Positions 1 through 8,186 of a DNA stretch of 24,802 nt are shown here, piece after piece; within the stretch, counting starts at the first letter, position 1; every line of letters begins with the position of its first letter. Origin of the DNA: Planctomycetota bacterium (GTDB taxonomy: Bacteria > Planctomycetota > UBA11346); NCBI GenBank assembly GCA_947470885.1, contig CANIXE010000004.1, forward strand, positions 1-24,802, given 5' to 3'. A program made the position numbers and the translations under genes. The notes beneath the pieces are model-generated. The model ran no database searches, had not been told where the DNA came from, and was given only the letters and a program-made list of their open reading frames with translations.

Positions 1-1
1 A

Positions 2-562
2 ACCTTCGTCGACACCCTGTATTCCGCGTTCTTCAACCGCGCGGCGGATGCCGGGGGCAAGGCCGGCTGGCTAGCCCAACTGAATGGCGGCGCCCTGCGG
101 GAGGACGTCCTCAACGGCTTCCTGTTCGCCCCCGAGTTCAACAACTTATGCGCCAGCTACGGCATCACGAAATACAGCGCCGCCGATGCCCAGAAGAAGC
201 AGATCCGGGAATTCACTCGCCGCTTTTACCAGCAGTGCCTGAGCCGCGAGCCCGATGCCGGGGGCGCTTCCGATTGGGCCAACCAGCTCATCGCCGGCAC
301 CCGCACCGGGGCGACCCTGGCGGAAGGCTTCGTTGGCAGCCAGGAATTCATCGGCCGTGGCCTGACGGACGACCAGTTTCTGTTCATCATGTACAAGGCC
401 TTCTTTGACCGGGACGGTGATGCCGGCGGTTTGGCCACCTGGAAAGCCGAACTAGCTGCCGGGAAGACCCGCCTGCAGGTCGTCGCTGGATTCACCCACG
501 CCCAGGAATTCATCAACCTCTGCGCCAACTATGGGATCACTCCGTTCAGCGCGGGGGGCTGA
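2..562 (+). CDS. DUF4214-repeat protein, C-terminal part (5' end outside window)
   Basis: The reading frame is open from base 2 to a TGA at 560-562, giving 186 residues that lack the N-terminus. It consists of about three tandem DUF4214-type units. Each carries an aromatic-rich helix followed by an Asp-Ala-Gly-Gly motif: YSAFFNRAADAGG, FYQQCLSREPDAGG and YKAFFDRDGDAGG. Units one and three end in closely matching phrases, LCASYGITKYSA and LCANYGITPFSA. In this family such repeats usually sit at the C-terminus of large secreted or surface-layer-type proteins, and their biochemical role is not known. The visible part has no membrane segment. It converges with the last secretin gene across a terminator-like hairpin. 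Assignment to the repeat family is fairly firm; the whole protein's role cannot be judged because most of it is missing. Confidence 0.8.
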   Translation, partial: TFVDTLYSAFFNRAADAGGKAGWLAQLNGGALREDVLNGFLFAPEFNNLCASYGITKYSAADAQKKQIREFTRRFYQQCLSREPDAGGASDWANQLIAGTRTGATLAEGFVGSQEFIGRGLTDDQFLFIMYKAFFDRDGDAGGLATWKAELAAGKTRLQVVAGFTHAQEFINLCANYGITPFSAGG

Positions 563-615
563 GCCCCATTCCGCATCTGCCGGTCCCGCCAAATGCGGGA
601 CCGGTTGCCGAGATC

Positions 616-668
616 TGAGCCAACGAAGAAGGGCGCCCGTGGTACGGGCGCCCTTCTTCGTTGGCTCA
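616..668. terminator. 25-bp perfect inverted repeat, likely bidirectional terminator
   Basis: Left arm 616-640 and right arm 644-668 are perfectly complementary, with a 3-base loop GGT at 641-643. The core is GAAGAAGGGCGCCCGT. It lies between two convergent stop codons, the + stop ending at 562 and the - stop beginning at 704, which is the usual place for a shared terminator. There is no separate T tract outside the stem, but the outer stem contains CTTCTTCG on both strands. Function as a terminator is inferred from position and stem strength. Confidence 0.75.
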
Positions 669-703
669 AGCCCATCCCCGGTTGGGGACGAAGCAGACTC
701 CGA

Positions 704-3283
704 TCACAGACCCTTTTCGATTTCCTCGAACAAAATCAGGTCCGCCTGAACCAGGATCATGTCCTTGCTCAGAGTTTCCTGCCGGCCGTTGGTGGAGAAC
801 AACCTGCCCAGGAACGGGATGTGGCTGAGGAATGGGACACCAGAGTGTTCACGGCCACTAGAACCGTTGGTCATGCCAGCGATCACCAGGGAACCGCCAT
901 CGGGGATGGTCACCGAGGTTTGGCTGGACTGATAGGAAACTTCCGGGATCAGCAGAGGAGCCGCGCCCAGGGCATTTGTTCCCGATGAGCCGATAGAGGG
1001 CTGAACATTGGGATCAATGGGGCCACCCAACGTCTGGGCGTCCTGATCGGACACTGAACCACCGAATCGACGCCAGCGGACGATCTGGGAATTCGTCGGC
1101 TTCACCGTGAGCGTGATGTACTTCTTGTCCGATGAGGCAATGGCCACCACGTCCAGGGCGGTGCCCGATGACAACTGGCTGACCACCGGCTGGTACTGGA
1201 ACTGCACCACATCGTAATCACTGATGTAGCTCTGGACCCGGAGGTGAACCAAATGGGCCTGTTGGCCATTGAACATCGTCAAGTCAGGCTCGTAGAGGAC
1301 GTTGCCTTTCCGCTGCTTTTCCACCGCTGTGAGGATCGCCGAGGCGTAGAAATTCTTCGCCACCTGCCAATACTGGGTCTGGAGATTCAGACCTTCCGGA
1401 GTACCACCCGCGGGGCGGGCCAGACCATTGTCCGAGGCATAGCTGCCGGTCAGGCTGTTCGTCACCTTGCCCGCGGCCACCGTGCTGCTGCCGGGATGGC
1501 CATAGAAGGCGCCGAATGGCGTGGCCGAACCGCTGGTGCCAATGGCCTGACCTGCCACAGGAATCAGGGGCGTCGTACCAGAACCCGCCGCCGCCGCGGG
1601 ACCCGTAAAGTTATTCCAGTTGACCCCGATTTCCTCCAGGAACGCGTTGTCGATGGTCAGGAACTTGACCTTCACGTGGATCTGGGTGGCGGTCTGGTTG
1701 CGCAAGCTGCGCAACAGTTCATCGATCTGCTTGTGGACCTCGGAGGTGTGGGTGACGACCATCGAGCCATTGTACTCACCGATATCGATCCCCTTGGTGC
1801 CCTCCCAGCTGCCGGGGGCGACCACCTTTTTGATGATCTCAATGAATTCGCCGGTTTCTGCCTTCTTTTCTTGTTCCACCGGAGGCAGGAGCTGGGTGCC
1901 GTTCTGACCGGCGGTGGGGATGTCCAGCGTCGGGCCAGGGAAGTTCTGCCGGGCGTGGGTGAGGTCCCGCACGTCGTAGATCTTCATGTAGATGTCACCC
2001 CGGACACCCTCGGTATTGCTGATAAAGATGGCCTCGTTACGCATCGTGTAGGTCAGACCCGTCTGACGCATGATGAAGTCGAGAACGAAGCGCAGCTTCA
2101 TATTCACGACATTGAACGAGATCGGGGGCAAGCCTTTGACAAGGACCTGGCTGTCGAGAAGGAGGTTGGCCGGAGACACTTTCTGGAGGAACGCCACCAC
2201 ATCGACCAGCTCCATTTCCTGGAAATCGACGGTGATTTCCTGGTCCAGCTCGGCATTCAGCTTTTTGCGCCAACTTTGCCCTTCGTCCCGGGAACCCTGG
2301 GAAGGGGCACCCCGGCGCGCGTCAATTTCTGGCCAATCTGAGCTGTACTTGATCAACTCCAGCTGGGGCAGCATGGCATTGCGGATCTGCTCGGTGAGAA
2401 GGCGGTGCTCCTCGTCCCAACGATCGGTAGTCACCTGGCGGAGATAGGAATGGCGCTCACGGCGGCACTTGGCCAGAAGGTTGCTGGCCCGTTCCTCGGC
2501 GCGATTGATCTTCAGCACCTGGTCACAGAGGGTGATGGCCTCGTCAAAGTCCCGACGTTCCCGGGCCCGCTGGGCCCGCTTGAGCATGGCATCAATCCGA
2601 TCCCGTTCGATTTTCAGCCCTAGATCCCGGAGCTGGGCCTGCTGGTCAAGGGCTGCCCGGTTGCGGCTAGCCTCTTGTTCCTGTTCCTGACGCAGACGGC
2701 GTTGCCGGCTTTCCTTCACCAGGCCTTCCGCCTTGCGCAGCTCAGGTTCCCGGCGGGCATCTGTGAAAGGCAGGGTTTCCAGACGGATGGCCGCCTGCTG
2801 GAAGGCCCGCTCCGAAGCTAGGTAGTCGCCGGATTCCAGGGCCTTGGTACCTTCGGCCAATTTGCTTTGGGCCTCAACCCACAACTGCTGTTGGCGCACC
2901 GCCAGCTCATCCGCCACCCGGTCGATGACCAGGGAGCGGGAATCCCGACTCACCCCGGCCAAGGCTTCGGTATCACGTAGGGCCTTACGATACCCCTCGT
3001 TTTCCGGGGCGAGATCCACCGCTTTGCGGAACTCCTGGAGGGCATCGTCGAGACGGGATTCATCCCGGGCCCGACTACCGGCTGCGTAGGCTGCCTGGGC
3101 CCGCACCTGGCGCAAACCCGTCGCTTGGTCGCCGGTTGGGGCCGGATTTGGGACAGGAGCCGGTACCTGATCCTCTGCGAGGATCGGCAGGCCGCACAAC
3201 ACCAGCATGGATAGTGTCAGCGCGGGACGCCGTGAAAGACGCGGAGAAAACAGGCGTTCGCAGGGCTTACGAGGGGCGTTCAC
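704..3283 (-). CDS. Secretin paralogue 3 (PilQ/GspD-like, Amuc_1098 family-like)
   Basis: This 859-residue outer-membrane secretin should form a gated ring for a type IV pilus-like or type II secretion-like machine. The N-terminus has a basic stretch and a hydrophobic segment (about 20-36), probably a signal peptide. Residues 60-290 are TPR-like and coiled coil, rich in charged residues. A secretin N0/STN-like domain covers about 345-425 and an N1-like domain about 478-535, with the phrase APGSWEG. The C-terminal secretin pore domain ends with SVTIPDGGSLVIAGM (790-804) and GVPFLSHIPFLGRLF (815-829), the classic family signature. The start is GTG at 3283, overlapping the upstream TGA by 4 bp (GTGA), which implies translational coupling. 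It is the last gene of the cluster. Its C-terminus resembles paralogue 1 more than paralogue 2. Specific Amuc_1098 membership is inferred from context. Confidence 0.88.
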   Translation of the reverse strand: MNAPRKPCERLFSPRLSRRPALTLSMLVLCGLPILAEDQVPAPVPNPAPTGDQATGLRQVRAQAAYAAGSRARDESRLDDALQEFRKAVDLAPENEGYRKALRDTEALAGVSRDSRSLVIDRVADELAVRQQQLWVEAQSKLAEGTKALESGDYLASERAFQQAAIRLETLPFTDARREPELRKAEGLVKESRQRRLRQEQEQEASRNRAALDQQAQLRDLGLKIERDRIDAMLKRAQRARERRDFDEAITLCDQVLKINRAEERASNLLAKCRRERHSYLRQVTTDRWDEEHRLLTEQIRNAMLPQLELIKYSSDWPEIDARRGAPSQGSRDEGQSWRKKLNAELDQEITVDFQEMELVDVVAFLQKVSPANLLLDSQVLVKGLPPISFNVVNMKLRFVLDFIMRQTGLTYTMRNEAIFISNTEGVRGDIYMKIYDVRDLTHARQNFPGPTLDIPTAGQNGTQLLPPVEQEKKAETGEFIEIIKKVVAPGSWEGTKGIDIGEYNGSMVVTHTSEVHKQIDELLRSLRNQTATQIHVKVKFLTIDNAFLEEIGVNWNNFTGPAAAAGSGTTPLIPVAGQAIGTSGSATPFGAFYGHPGSSTVAAGKVTNSLTGSYASDNGLARPAGGTPEGLNLQTQYWQVAKNFYASAILTAVEKQRKGNVLYEPDLTMFNGQQAHLVHLRVQSYISDYDVVQFQYQPVVSQLSSGTALDVVAIASSDKKYITLTVKPTNSQIVRWRRFGGSVSDQDAQTLGGPIDPNVQPSIGSSGTNALGAAPLLIPEVSYQSSQTSVTIPDGGSLVIAGMTNGSSGREHSGVPFLSHIPFLGRLFSTNGRQETLSKDMILVQADLILFEEIEKGL

Positions 3284-5532
3284 AGGGTCGTCTCCAGTTC
3301 GTCGTACGGAATGATGGTCACGGTCGCCAGCAGGTACAACTGGCCATGGTCACTGTACCGGCCACGTGTGCCGAACAGCCGACCTAGAAAAGGGATGGTG
3401 CCAAGGATCGGCACCTGGGTGTTGGTGGATTCATCCACCGCTTTGCCCAGGCCGCCGATTACCGCGCTGGCCCGGTCTGGCAAAGCAATGGTCACGGCCG
3501 CCTGGCGGAGGGTGATATTCGGCAGCTCCAGGGGATAGAGCGAGGGAATAAGCAGGAGGTAGTCGGTATTGGCGTTGGCGCCTTCTCCTCCCCCGGCCCC
3601 GATGGGCATGTTGCGGAAGGCTATGATGTATTCCGTATAGAACCTAGCCGTCGTTACCGCCGGCTTGAACTCCATGGTTACATACTTGCGATCCGCCGAG
3701 ACCTGGGGCTTGATATCCAGAACCAGGCCGGTGGTGATGTTCGATATCACCGGGTCCAAATTACGATCCGTAACGTTGTAGCTACTCACATAGGAGCCGA
3801 GCTGACCTTGGAACACCGAGGAGCGGACACCGTTGAGGGTGGTCAAGGACGGTCCTTGGACCGTCCTGCCCTGTCCGGCCCGTTCCACTGCCGTGAGGAT
3901 TGCGGACACTCCGCCCCCGGGAAGGACTCCCACCGAGACCGTCAAGCCCGGGGAATTGCCCGGGGACGATGACGGTTTCTGATAAACTGTGGCAGGCAAC
4001 GGCGTGTTGGTGCCACCCTCGAGTTGGAACGACCCGCCCACCTTCTGGACACCCTTGATCAAGCCCGGAATGCGGACCAAGGAATTGGAGGTGGTCCATT
4101 GGACCCCGACCTCTTCCATGAAGTTGTCCGTGACTTCCAGCCAACGGGTGTCGATTCGCACCTGCAGATTGTGGCTGTTCTCCTGGGAATGGAGAAACTC
4201 ACCGATCATCTGCTGGAGATCCCTCGGGGCGGATATGAACAACGTCGTGCCGCGAATGGTGATCCCTCGACCCGGGGCATCCCACGATCCGGGTCCAATG
4301 GATTTCTTGATGAGGTCGGCGATTTCCTCTGGGGTCAGAGCTTTGGTCTGATCGGTGGTTACCTCCACAACTTTGGTACCGTTTTGGTCCAGGGTTGTGC
4401 CCAGATTCCGCCCGGGGTGATCCACCGTCTGGTTCACCAGGGCGCCCACGTCGTGAATCGCGAGGATAATCTCCTGGTCCACTGCACCGCCGATGACCAC
4501 GGCCCCCTTGCTGAGATGCCAACGGGTACCCATCAACTGGGTGATCCAACTCAGGGCATTTTCCAGTCGGATCGAGGACACCTTCAAGCTGACCGGTTTG
4601 TCAGCAGCCGCGATTATGGCACTGTCGATCACTAGGTTCAACCCGGTGCGTACAGCCAAGCTTTTCAGAAGCTCGATGGCGCCCTGTTGATCTGCGACGA
4701 TATCAATCCGCGAAGCTAAGACCACTTTGAGCTGGGCCCGCCAAGGCTCCTCGTTTTCAATGCCCGTCAGGCGGACGCCCTGGGCGACGCCCCGACGCGA
4801 GGCCCAGTCGGGTGCGTATAAGGGAAGTCCCTCATGGCCGGTAGGAAGGAGATCCCGGGTGATCCGTTCGCGGATCTCCTGCTGCAGTTCAATTTGTCGC
4901 TCGGCGATACCCAGCCGATGATGCTCATGAACGGCATCCTGAAGCTCGGCAAAGAGTCGGCGGATTTCCGGATCCTCACGGTCATCCACCAGCTCAGCCC
5001 GCAGCACTCGGCATTGGGCCAAGGCCTCATCCAGAAAGCCACGATCCCGCAGGTCGTAGATCCGACGCAGACGTTCGGCCCGGCGCCGTTCTAGGATGCG
5101 ATCCTGATCACCAGCACCCGTCCGGGCTGTCTCCAAGGCCTTGGTCCGTTCCGCAGAACGGCGGTTAGCGCCTTGGGAAATGGCAAGGGCTCGCAATTCG
5201 TTCTGTCGCAGCTCAACGGCGGCCAAGGCCGTGGCCACGGGAGCCTGACGATCCAGGGAGCGGGCCATCAAATTCTGGCGGACCACGCCGAGTAGCTCCG
5301 CGGCATCCTCATAGCGTCCATCCTTCGCCAAGGCCTCGGCCCGATCCTGGGCCGTCCGAACCTCTGCGAGGGCCCATTCAGCCACGATTGTTCGGGTGGG
5401 CTCTGGTCGCAGTACCTCCTCGGCGGCGCATGGCGCACCGCCGGGTATCAGCAGACCAAGGGCGACCAGTGCCGACATCCAGAGGCGACCCTCGATCCCC
5501 CCGGCCACAGGCCCGGGGACCGGTCGCTTCAC
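3280..5532 (-). CDS. Secretin paralogue 2, divergent (PilQ/GspD-like)
   Basis: A 750-residue secretin-like protein, shorter than its two neighbours. A hydrophobic segment near residues 19-36 is a probable signal peptide. Residues 50-225 are helical and charged, like the TPR/coiled region of the paralogues but reduced. An STN/N0-like domain spans about 270-350 and an N1-like domain about 400-455 with GPGSWDAPG. The pore domain runs from about 455 to 740. Its signature is altered: VTIALPDRASAVIGGL (690-705) replaces the usual V-x-I-P-D-G-G, while IPFLGRLF (713-720) is retained. The GTG start at 5532 overlaps the previous TGA by 4 bp. An ATG at 5478, just before the hydrophobic segment, is an alternative start preceded by GAGGG at 10 bases. 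It may form mixed rings with, or act beside, the other two secretins; this is not provable from sequence. Confidence 0.83.
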   Translation of the reverse strand: MKRPVPGPVAGGIEGRLWMSALVALGLLIPGGAPCAAEEVLRPEPTRTIVAEWALAEVRTAQDRAEALAKDGRYEDAAELLGVVRQNLMARSLDRQAPVATALAAVELRQNELRALAISQGANRRSAERTKALETARTGAGDQDRILERRRAERLRRIYDLRDRGFLDEALAQCRVLRAELVDDREDPEIRRLFAELQDAVHEHHRLGIAERQIELQQEIRERITRDLLPTGHEGLPLYAPDWASRRGVAQGVRLTGIENEEPWRAQLKVVLASRIDIVADQQGAIELLKSLAVRTGLNLVIDSAIIAAADKPVSLKVSSIRLENALSWITQLMGTRWHLSKGAVVIGGAVDQEIILAIHDVGALVNQTVDHPGRNLGTTLDQNGTKVVEVTTDQTKALTPEEIADLIKKSIGPGSWDAPGRGITIRGTTLFISAPRDLQQMIGEFLHSQENSHNLQVRIDTRWLEVTDNFMEEVGVQWTTSNSLVRIPGLIKGVQKVGGSFQLEGGTNTPLPATVYQKPSSSPGNSPGLTVSVGVLPGGGVSAILTAVERAGQGRTVQGPSLTTLNGVRSSVFQGQLGSYVSSYNVTDRNLDPVISNITTGLVLDIKPQVSADRKYVTMEFKPAVTTARFYTEYIIAFRNMPIGAGGGEGANANTDYLLLIPSLYPLELPNITLRQAAVTIALPDRASAVIGGLGKAVDESTNTQVPILGTIPFLGRLFGTRGRYSDHGQLYLLATVTIIPYDELETTL

Positions 5533-8036
5533 TGCTGAGCTTCCTTCTCGCTCAAATCAACGATTTCCGCATGGAGAAGATAGAACATCTTCTCATCCTC
5601 GTCGTAGCTGCCATTCCTACTGAACAGACGTCCGAGGAAGGGAATGTGGCTGAGGAAAGGAATCCCCACCGAAGTCTGCTCCCGGAGGCTGTTGGTGAAA
5701 CCACCGATCAGCAAATTACCCTTATCCGGAATCATCACCGTCGAACGCAAGCTGTTGATTTGGACATTGGGCAGATCCAACGGGTATTGGAAGACCGGAG
5801 CCAACAACAAGGAATTGCTGTTATTGTTATTGTTGCCATTGTTGTCAGCGAGCACCCGGGAGGCCGAGATATTCTCGGTGAAAATTCCCCGCAGACGCAC
5901 CGAGGAGGGTCTGACCTCCAAGGTGATGTATTTCCGATCTGAGCTGACCACCGGCCGAAGGTCGATGATATTACCATAGGTCAGCACCGAGACCGTTGGG
6001 TCAAGATTCCGGCTGACCACCGTATAAGCCGAAATGTAAGCCAACTGGTTGATGAACTGGGCATTTGCCCGTTGGCCATTGAAACAGGTCAGCTGGGGAT
6101 GCTCAAGAACCTGGAGATCACTTTCGTTCTCGGCTGCCGAGAAAATGAAATGGACCTGATCCGTGTTCAGGAAATTGAACGGGCTGTGGGAGACGTCCAA
6201 GACCATGCCTTGGGGCGCACCTGCTGCCTTGAATTGGGACCAACCAAGCTGGTTGCGTGAGCTGGGGAGGCCGCCCACCGTATTCACGCCAGCGCTGTAC
6301 GACGAGGTGTTATTCTGCCGGTTGTAGCCGTTGCTGATACCATTGCCGTCCACCAAGCGGGTGCCCCGGGTGTCGTTGCCCTGTTGCCAGTCGAAACCGA
6401 TTTCTTCGTAATAGTTCTTGGACACCTTGAGGAGGCGGATGTCCATCGCCACCTGAAGCTTGGATTGGCTGCGGATCTCGTCGAGTAGCTGATCGATCTG
6501 GGCGTGGATCTCGGGCACCTGGCTGATAAACAGCACCGATCCGGAGCGTTCCTCAATGCCTACCCCCTCCTTTTCCCACTGGCCAGGAGCCACGTTCTTC
6601 TTGATGAAATCCACCAGCTCCTTTGGATCCACCGTCTTGGGGACATCAGTGCCGGTGGCGGCCTTGCCAAACAGATCCAGGCCACTGCCAGCTGAGGCAT
6701 AGGCGAGTTCCCGCCCAGGTAGGTCCCGGGCCTGTTGGATCAGGTCGGTGACGTCGTACATCTTCAGGGTCACAGAACCGGAAACTGCGTTAGGACTGAT
6801 GAAGATGGCCTGGTCCTGAAGGGCCATGTGCAGGTTGGTCATCTCCAGGATCCACTTCAGGGCATCCCCGAAGCGCATATCCTTCACCTTGAGAGAAACA
6901 TTGCCCACCGGCTTGGAGGCTGCCCCTCCTGCACCAGGCGCCCCACCGGCGGTGACCGTGGTGGCGACAACGATATTGACCCCGGTGACTTCCCGAAGGA
7001 ATTTGATGACGTCATCAAATGGCTGGTCCTGGTATTCAAAAGTCAGACGTTGATCCAGGCGACCTCGGAGTTCGGCCATCCACGGCTCCTCCTTGCCGCC
7101 CCCGATGGTCCTCTGCTTACGCATCTGCCGGCGATTCCAATCCTCTGGATAAACCAGCAATTCGGATTGGGGAATCAGCGAACGGTGGATTTCCTCACTG
7201 ATCCGCCCGATGCGCTCGATGCGCTCGTCCTCATGTTTATCATCAAACGCTTCGTGACCTTCGCGCCGGGCGTCAAGATACAGGCTGCGGGCATCCTCAC
7301 GCCGACGATCAAGCTCGTAAGCGTTCCAAGCGTCCACCTCGGCCCGCTTGAAGTCCTTTCGGCTGTAGCTCTCCTTGGCCCGGCGGAGCAGCTCGTCCAC
7401 CTTGGCCTTAAGAGCCTGCTCCTGGAGATCCGCCTGTTGGTGAGCCCGCTCCTGGGCTTCCTGACGGGCATCGGTGGCCCGCTTTTCAGCCTGCTGGCGA
7501 TTGGCGGAGGCGGCTTCCACCCGCTTGCCCGCAACTTCTGCCGGCAGCTTGCCCCAATCGAACGGATAGGGGAAGCTGCGCAGGGCGACTTCTGCCCGGT
7601 CGAATTCCAGTTCGGCAGCCCCGAAATCACCGGCGGCGAACTTGGCGTCGCCGGATTTAATCAGGCTGTCAATACGAACGGCGATCTCCTGGGTGCGCAC
7701 ATCCTGAAGGGTGCGGAACCAGGCGGCGGCCATCTGCAGGCGGTTGTTGCGCTGGCTAAGAACAGCGAGGATGTCCTCCCGAAGGGTCTGGGCCTTGGTG
7801 TTCCCCGGATCCAGACGGACGGCCTCCTCAACCTTCTCGCGGGCTTCAACGAATTCCGCCTTACGATAGCGGGCATAGGCCTCGGCGTAGGCCGCCTCAG
7901 ATGCCAGGGCCGACACCTGCACCGGTGCCTGTGCTGGTTGCTGGCCACCGCCAGACTCCCCTTCGGCAGCCTGGATCATGGGTAGGGCGGCCAGCGCCAA
8001 CAACACGGGCGTCAACGGGATACGACGGATGCTCAT
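5529..8036 (-). CDS. Secretin paralogue 1 (PilQ/GspD-like, Amuc_1098 family-like)
   Basis: An 835-residue secretin. The frame is open back to an ATG at 8156, but the ATG at 8036 is preferred because AGGA lies 6 bases upstream and a clean signal peptide (MSIRRIPLTPVLLALAALPM, cleavage after AAA-type residues near 24) begins there. TPR-like and coiled-coil sequence fills about 45-260, followed by an STN/N0-like domain at about 325-415. An N1-like domain with APGQWEKEG lies at about 470-525 and the pore domain at about 530-825. The signatures STVMIPDKGNLLIGGF (765-780) and GIPFLSHIPFLGRLF (791-805) are clear. An Asn-rich run at 732-741 sits in the pore domain. This is the only gene of the cluster preceded by a real gap (150 bp), so a second promoter is possible here. 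It is the first of three tandem copies. Confidence 0.88.
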   Translation of the reverse strand: MSIRRIPLTPVLLALAALPMIQAAEGESGGGQQPAQAPVQVSALASEAAYAEAYARYRKAEFVEAREKVEEAVRLDPGNTKAQTLREDILAVLSQRNNRLQMAAAWFRTLQDVRTQEIAVRIDSLIKSGDAKFAAGDFGAAELEFDRAEVALRSFPYPFDWGKLPAEVAGKRVEAASANRQQAEKRATDARQEAQERAHQQADLQEQALKAKVDELLRRAKESYSRKDFKRAEVDAWNAYELDRRREDARSLYLDARREGHEAFDDKHEDERIERIGRISEEIHRSLIPQSELLVYPEDWNRRQMRKQRTIGGGKEEPWMAELRGRLDQRLTFEYQDQPFDDVIKFLREVTGVNIVVATTVTAGGAPGAGGAASKPVGNVSLKVKDMRFGDALKWILEMTNLHMALQDQAIFISPNAVSGSVTLKMYDVTDLIQQARDLPGRELAYASAGSGLDLFGKAATGTDVPKTVDPKELVDFIKKNVAPGQWEKEGVGIEERSGSVLFISQVPEIHAQIDQLLDEIRSQSKLQVAMDIRLLKVSKNYYEEIGFDWQQGNDTRGTRLVDGNGISNGYNRQNNTSSYSAGVNTVGGLPSSRNQLGWSQFKAAGAPQGMVLDVSHSPFNFLNTDQVHFIFSAAENESDLQVLEHPQLTCFNGQRANAQFINQLAYISAYTVVSRNLDPTVSVLTYGNIIDLRPVVSSDRKYITLEVRPSSVRLRGIFTENISASRVLADNNGNNNNNSNSLLLAPVFQYPLDLPNVQINSLRSTVMIPDKGNLLIGGFTNSLREQTSVGIPFLSHIPFLGRLFSRNGSYDEDEKMFYLLHAEIVDLSEKEAQQ

Positions 8037-8042
8037 GGGAAT

Positions 8043-8046
8043 TCCT
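8043..8046 (-). promoter_or_regulatory. Ribosome binding site fixing the start of secretin 1
   Basis: AGGA on the minus strand lies six bases before the ATG at 8036. This favours that start over the in-frame ATG 120 bases upstream, whose translation would put 40 polar residues ahead of the signal peptide. Confidence 0.6.
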
Positions 8047-8186
8047 GGCCGTGGGCTGGAGCGGACGCTACCATCAAGATGGCGGATCCGCGATGCTGGA
8101 AGGGGAGCAGGCGAGGGAACGCCGGCCGGGGCGACGCTGGGACAGGTGTCACTCACGGTCGAGGGACCGGGAGGTGATCCAACCGC

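Noticed and set aside
1244..2341. 365-codon open frame on the + strand opposite secretin 3
   Set aside because: Same reason: antisense shadow with low-complexity composition.
6735..7985. 416-codon open frame on the + strand opposite secretin 1
   Set aside because: It is a shadow of the secretin codon bias with no ribosome site or recognisable domain.
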